8,038 nucleotides of DNA from UMGS621 sp964468815. GTDB taxonomy: Bacteria > Bacillota > Clostridia > Christensenellales > Borkfalkiaceae. The position numbers and the translations under genes are program-made. The first letter of the stretch is position 1, and every line of letters starts with the position of its first letter. This document shows, piece after piece, positions 4,765 through 8,038 of this stretch. The stretch spans positions 1 to 8,038 of the forward strand of contig CAYXWN010000052.1 in NCBI GenBank assembly GCA_964468815.1, given 5' to 3'. The notes under the pieces were generated by a model that searched no databases, was not told the DNA's origin, and saw nothing but the letters and a program-made list of their open reading frames with translations.

Positions 4765-6510
4765 CTATCCGTCGATCAAACTCTGCGTATGATTTAAGTC
4801 GTAATAAATACCTTTTTTCTCTAATAGTTCGGTATGCGTGCCGCGTTCCGCAACGCCGTCTTGCGTTAAAACGATAATCTCGTCTGCGTTGCGAACGGTC
4901 GAAAGACGGTGTGCGACGACAATGGTCGTACGCCCCTCGGACAATTCCGCCAACGAACGTTGAATGGAAAGTTCCGTCACGTTATCCAAAGCGGACGTCG
5001 CCTCGTCCAAGATCAGAACGGGCGGATTTTTCAGAAAGATCCGCGCAATGGAGATTCGCTGCCTCTGTCCGCCGGACAAACGAATCCCCCGTTCTCCCAC
5101 GTACGTATGATAGCCGTTCGGCAGTCCGACGATAAAATCGTGAATATTCGCGCGTTTCGCCGCCTCGACGATCTGTTCGTCCGTTGCGTCCAAATCGCCG
5201 TAAGCGATGTTTTCCCGTACGGAACCGGCAAACAAAAAGACGTCCTGTGCGACGATTCCGACGTTCTTTCTGAGATCGTAACGGGATAAATCGCGAATAT
5301 TGATTCCGTCAATGGAAATACTTCCTCCGTTGACTTCGTAAAAACGAGGAATTAAATGGCACAACGTGGTTTTTCCGCCGCCGGACGGACCGACTAACGC
5401 GAGGGTTTCTCCTGCTTTAACGGTAAGATCGAGATGAGAAATAACCCGTTCTCCCTCCCCGTCGTCCTCATGCGAGGGATAAGAAAAAGACACGTCCCGA
5501 AATTCGATCTCCCCTTTCAACCGTCCGACGGGAACGAGGTTTTTCGACTCTTCTTCGTCCGCCATATCCATGACCTCGCAAAAGCGAACGAATCCGGACG
5601 CACCTGCCGTAATCTGCTCGAAGATGGAAACCAAAGTTTTGATCGGCGAAATCAAGGTCGTAACGAACAAGATATATTCCGTCAGTTCAAATGCGTCGAT
5701 CGTTCCGTAATAGAAAAACACGCCGCCGACTAAAAAGACCAAAAAATAAAGAAAATCCGCAAACACCTCCATGAGCGAATGGAATTTCGCCATTTCTTTA
5801 TAAGCATTGCAGCGAGCAATCTGATACCGCTTATTAGAACGCTCGAATTTTTCGCTCTCATGCGATTCCGCCGTATAAGCGCGCGATATTCGCATACCCG
5901 AAATCGCGCTCTCCACTTCGCTGTTGATCGCGCTCTGCTCTACGCGCATTTTTTCAAACGCCTTTAACATCCCCTTGCGCGACAACACCGCAAACAACAC
6001 GATTAAAGGAATGAAAACAAACAGAATCAACGTCAACCAAATATTGACGAAGCACAACGCGACGAACGCCCCCAAAATCGTAACGAGCGCAATGAACAAA
6101 TCTTCCGGTCCGTGATGCGCAAGTTCGGAAATTTCAAACAAGTCGTTAATAAGGCGCGACATGATCGCCCCCGTCTTGTTTTCGTCAAAATAAGAAAAGG
6201 GCAAGCGTTGTAACTTTTTGAACATACGGCTGCGCATATCGCCTTGAATTCTCACCCCAAGCGAATGTCCCCAATAATCAATGACGTAAATCAATACGCA
6301 TTTTATGAGATAAATTACCGCGAGCACAGCCGCCCATATAAACAAAAAGGAAAGCGTCGCGTCCGCGGCGTTTTCCGTATACATGCGCAAAACGTCTTTT
6401 GTCAAAATCGGATAAAAAACGTTGCAGATCGCCACAACAAACGAACAAATAATGTCCATTGCAAATAATTTTTTATGCGGCTTATAAAAAGAAAAAAATC
6501 TTCGAATCAT
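4765..6510 (-). CDS. ABC exporter half-transporter, fused permease and ATPase (MsbA/LmrA type)
   Basis: This 581-residue protein is a normal full length for a homodimeric type I (type IV fold) ABC exporter in the cytoplasmic membrane. Membrane helices lie at about 16-38, 54-78, 132-156, 157-177, 248-270 and 275-298. The nucleotide-binding domain covers about 335-575 with all motifs intact: Walker A GPSGGGKT (374-381), Q-loop Gln422, signature LSGGQ (478-482), Walker B VLILDE (498-503) with catalytic Glu503, D-loop SALD (506-509) and H-loop His534. The substrate cannot be read; such exporters move lipids, peptides or drugs. The ATG overlaps the stop of the acyltransferase-like gene upstream by the ATGA arrangement, with AAGGAAG 4 bases before the start, so the two are probably co-translated. 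No partner half-transporter is present in the window, which favours a homodimer. It is the last gene of the operon. Confidence 0.95.
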   Translation of the reverse strand: MIRRFFSFYKPHKKLFAMDIICSFVVAICNVFYPILTKDVLRMYTENAADATLSFLFIWAAVLAVIYLIKCVLIYVIDYWGHSLGVRIQGDMRSRMFKKLQRLPFSYFDENKTGAIMSRLINDLFEISELAHHGPEDLFIALVTILGAFVALCFVNIWLTLILFVFIPLIVLFAVLSRKGMLKAFEKMRVEQSAINSEVESAISGMRISRAYTAESHESEKFERSNKRYQIARCNAYKEMAKFHSLMEVFADFLYFLVFLVGGVFFYYGTIDAFELTEYILFVTTLISPIKTLVSIFEQITAGASGFVRFCEVMDMADEEESKNLVPVGRLKGEIEFRDVSFSYPSHEDDGEGERVISHLDLTVKAGETLALVGPSGGGKTTLCHLIPRFYEVNGGSISIDGINIRDLSRYDLRKNVGIVAQDVFLFAGSVRENIAYGDLDATDEQIVEAAKRANIHDFIVGLPNGYHTYVGERGIRLSGGQRQRISIARIFLKNPPVLILDEATSALDNVTELSIQRSLAELSEGRTTIVVAHRLSTVRNADEIIVLTQDGVAERGTHTELLEKKGIYYDLNHTQSLIDG

Positions 6511-7430
6511 CTTTCTTCCTTCTGTTCGGACTTCTGCGCCTTATGCTCCTCTTTCAGACGCTTTTTCCGCTCTTTTTTGCTTTCGACCGGTTCGATGTCC
6601 AAGCGTTTTTCCAAAACGCTCGGATCGTTTAATATTTTGCGCCACGCCTTTAAGGTTTGAACGAAATAAAAACCGTCGCAATAACGCTCGTCCATCGTAA
6701 TACCGAGTTTCATGACCTTTCCGACCGCAAGCGCGCCGTTTTCCACGACGGGTTCAAGTTTTTCCTTTCCCATGCTGACAAACAATCCGACCGTTCCGAA
6801 ATTATAAAGATGATGGAATACCCAATCGCCCTTGACCGATTTCAAATTCGTCAGATAAAAACTGGTATGGAAAGGACTTACTTTTAAGATAGAGCCGGGA
6901 ATGATCCCGTGCTTGTCCATCCATTTTACCGTTCCGACCAAAAATTTAATTAAACCGTTCGGAACAGCCGTTAAAATTCCGGCAACTTTGGTAGAGCCGT
7001 TTTCTTTGTTGGCGGTAATCGCCTCGCGGATCGCCTGTTCCATCTTTTCTTTTACTTCAAAGACGCTCTCCTGCCCCGTAAAACGGATCTTTATCGTCAA
7101 ATCGGGCGCGTCCTCTTTTAACGTCTGTTTGACCGTAAAAGACGCGTAAATTCCGTTTCTCTGGAAAATTCTGCCGTTCATAACGAAACGATTCAGTCGC
7201 GGTCGCGTTGCATACAAGCGCACGATACTCGCGATCATGACGTTCATATAATTAAAACTCACGCCGGTACGCGCATGAACGTCGTCGATCCAAGAATCGA
7301 ACCCCTCCACGCGTTGCTCGATGACCGTATAATTCATGGCGTCCGAACGCTCATTCATGATATGCGGAACGATTTTATCAATGGGATCAATCCCCTTGAC
7401 CTTAACGCCGTCGCTTCTTAAACCAAACAT
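6507..7430 (-). CDS. stand-alone E2/CAT-fold CoA acyltransferase-like protein, catalytic His replaced
   Basis: This 307-residue protein has the core of the 2-oxoacid dehydrogenase E2 catalytic domain, the fold shared with chloramphenicol acetyltransferase. It has no lipoyl or peripheral-subunit-binding domain and no other dehydrogenase subunit nearby. Supporting stretches are VSFNYMNVMIASIVR (57-71), PRLNRFVMNGRI (77-88), the strand SPFHTSFYLTNLKSV (185-199), YNFGTVGLFVSMGK (209-222) and LGITMDERYCDGFYF (242-256). The last matches the HxxxDG catalytic motif (DHRxxDG in E2, HHAVCDG in CAT), but Glu248 takes the place of the essential His, while Asp252 and Gly253 are kept. The C-terminal tail from about 284 is strongly basic. 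From memory, related clostridial proteins share the DER-CDG form, so it may be a family trait. The start follows AAGGAGG with a 10-base spacer. The stop overlaps the ABC exporter start. Activity and substrate are unknown. Confidence 0.85.
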   Translation of the reverse strand: MFGLRSDGVKVKGIDPIDKIVPHIMNERSDAMNYTVIEQRVEGFDSWIDDVHARTGVSFNYMNVMIASIVRLYATRPRLNRFVMNGRIFQRNGIYASFTVKQTLKEDAPDLTIKIRFTGQESVFEVKEKMEQAIREAITANKENGSTKVAGILTAVPNGLIKFLVGTVKWMDKHGIIPGSILKVSPFHTSFYLTNLKSVKGDWVFHHLYNFGTVGLFVSMGKEKLEPVVENGALAVGKVMKLGITMDERYCDGFYFVQTLKAWRKILNDPSVLEKRLDIEPVESKKERKKRLKEEHKAQKSEQKEER

Positions 7431-7440
7431 AAATACGAAA

Positions 7441-7447
7441 CCTCCTT
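7441..7447 (-). promoter_or_regulatory. Shine-Dalgarno site overlapping the upstream gene's stop
   Basis: On the minus strand AAGGAGG ends 10 bases before the ATG of the acyltransferase-like gene and overlaps two bases of the TAA stop (7446-7448) of the membrane protein upstream. A ribosome finishing the first gene would uncover or re-use this site, which supports coupled translation. Confidence 0.7.
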
Positions 7448-8038
7448 ACCCTAAATGAAATTTTCTTTCGAGATCGCTTTTGATCACTTTTGCGCCGAAT
7501 ATCAGCGTCCCCAAAGCGGTAAGCCCCGAATATAAAATGTTGACGTTATTTAACAGCGTAAACGATTCGCTGAATCCGGCGAACACCAACACGACGGAAA
7601 CGAGCGTCAACAACAAAAACATAATGAAAAAACCGCCGACGTAAAGATTTCTCGATCTCGATATCATCAAGATGAAAACCAAAACGGTGGTCGTCGCCAA
7701 CATAATAGACGGCAACACGTACGGAATTAGCCAATCGCCCTTGCTGATAACCGTAACGGACAGCAACAAACAAAGAACCCCGACTAATTGAAAGAATATC
7801 TTTTCAAACGCACTGCGCCGACTAATGATCGTATGATCGACAAGAATCCAAACGTACAGCACGGAAAAATCAACGATCAAACTCCAACGAAACCATCCCG
7901 TCTGATAATCAATAAACGTACAGACGACAAGCGTACAAATCGCCATGAAAAGAAAAATATTCCGAATAATGAAATTGTTCTTATGTGCGCGGCGATTTTC
8001 CGTCCTCTGTAAATAAAACTCCGAAATAGAATCTCGCT
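7446..8038 (-). CDS. DUF6320-like multi-pass membrane protein, 5' end beyond the window
   Basis: The frame stays open to the right edge, so 196 residues plus the stop are visible and the true start is missing. The ATG at 7944-7946 lies inside the first membrane helix (RNIFLFMAICTLVVCTFID) and is preceded in frame by good protein-like sequence (ISEFYLQRTENRRAHKNNF), so it is not the start. About six membrane segments follow one another with short loops, and the last residues are cytoplasmic and charged (KSDLERKFHLG). The pattern, including SRRSAFEKIFFQLVG and GDWLIPYVLPSIMLA, matches what I remember of the DUF6320 family, whose missing N-terminus would carry a small Cys-rich zinc ribbon. It is the first visible gene of the operon and ends 15 bases before the acyltransferase-like start. 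Function is unknown; a membrane partner of the acyltransferase-like protein is a reasonable inference. Confidence 0.75.
   Translation of the reverse strand, partial: RDSISEFYLQRTENRRAHKNNFIIRNIFLFMAICTLVVCTFIDYQTGWFRWSLIVDFSVLYVWILVDHTIISRRSAFEKIFFQLVGVLCLLLSVTVISKGDWLIPYVLPSIMLATTTVLVFILMISRSRNLYVGGFFIMFLLLTLVSVVLVFAGFSESFTLLNNVNILYSGLTALGTLIFGAKVIKSDLERKFHLG

Noticed and set aside
4909..5289. Plus-strand 126-codon frame opposite the ABC ATPase domain
   Set aside because: It is antisense to the fully motif-supported nucleotide-binding domain; open frames opposite this genome's codon usage are common here.
6660..6710. A functional pyruvate dehydrogenase E2 subunit
   Set aside because: There is no lipoyl domain, no E1-binding domain, no dehydrogenase genes nearby, and the catalytic His is absent.

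Overview
The window looks like a chromosomal segment from a low-to-middle GC Firmicute, most likely an uncultured or gut-type Clostridia lineage. This is inferred from the gene families (a DUF1846 protein, a stand-alone E2/CAT-like acyltransferase next to a DUF6320-like membrane protein, an MsbA/LmrA-type ABC exporter), from strong Shine-Dalgarno sites of the AAGGAGG type, and from near-consensus TTGACA/TACAAT promoters. No rRNA, tRNA, CRISPR array, insertion sequence or phage gene is visible.

Layout. Positions 1-571 hold no gene I can defend: there is one coding-like but start-less plus frame (27-269), a terminator-like hairpin (279-314) and T-rich sequence with a broken membrane-segment-like frame. 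From 572 to 4092 three minus-strand genes follow one another: a membrane-anchored 237-residue protein of unknown function, a 494-residue DUF1846 protein, and a 317-residue polytopic membrane protein that starts with TTG. Each has its own predicted promoter, and hairpins that may end transcription lie between them, so they appear to be separate transcription units. Positions 4093-4419 form a divergent control region with promoters facing both ways and several inverted repeats. A 72-residue XRE-family repressor-like protein (4420-4638, plus) is the only confident plus-strand gene. A strong bidirectional terminator (4695-4737) separates it from a convergent minus-strand operon.

That operon fills 4765-8038 and reads leftward: a DUF6320-like multi-pass membrane protein cut by the window edge, then a CoA-acyltransferase-fold (E2/chloramphenicol acetyltransferase-like) protein, then a complete ABC exporter half-transporter. 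The spacing (15 bases between stop and start, with the Shine-Dalgarno site overlapping the upstream stop, then a 4-base ATGA overlap) indicates co-translation. The acyltransferase-like protein carries Glu where the catalytic His of the HxxxDG motif should be, so its chemistry is uncertain. Together the three genes suggest a membrane or lipid-related modification and export unit, but no substrate can be read from the sequence.

The most interesting points are the altered active site in a conserved-looking operon, a CGGATA-TATCCG inverted repeat that occurs next to the DUF1846 promoter and again in the divergent control region, and the cysteine cluster just behind the membrane anchor of the 237-residue protein. 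I found no clear evidence of a wholly new system.
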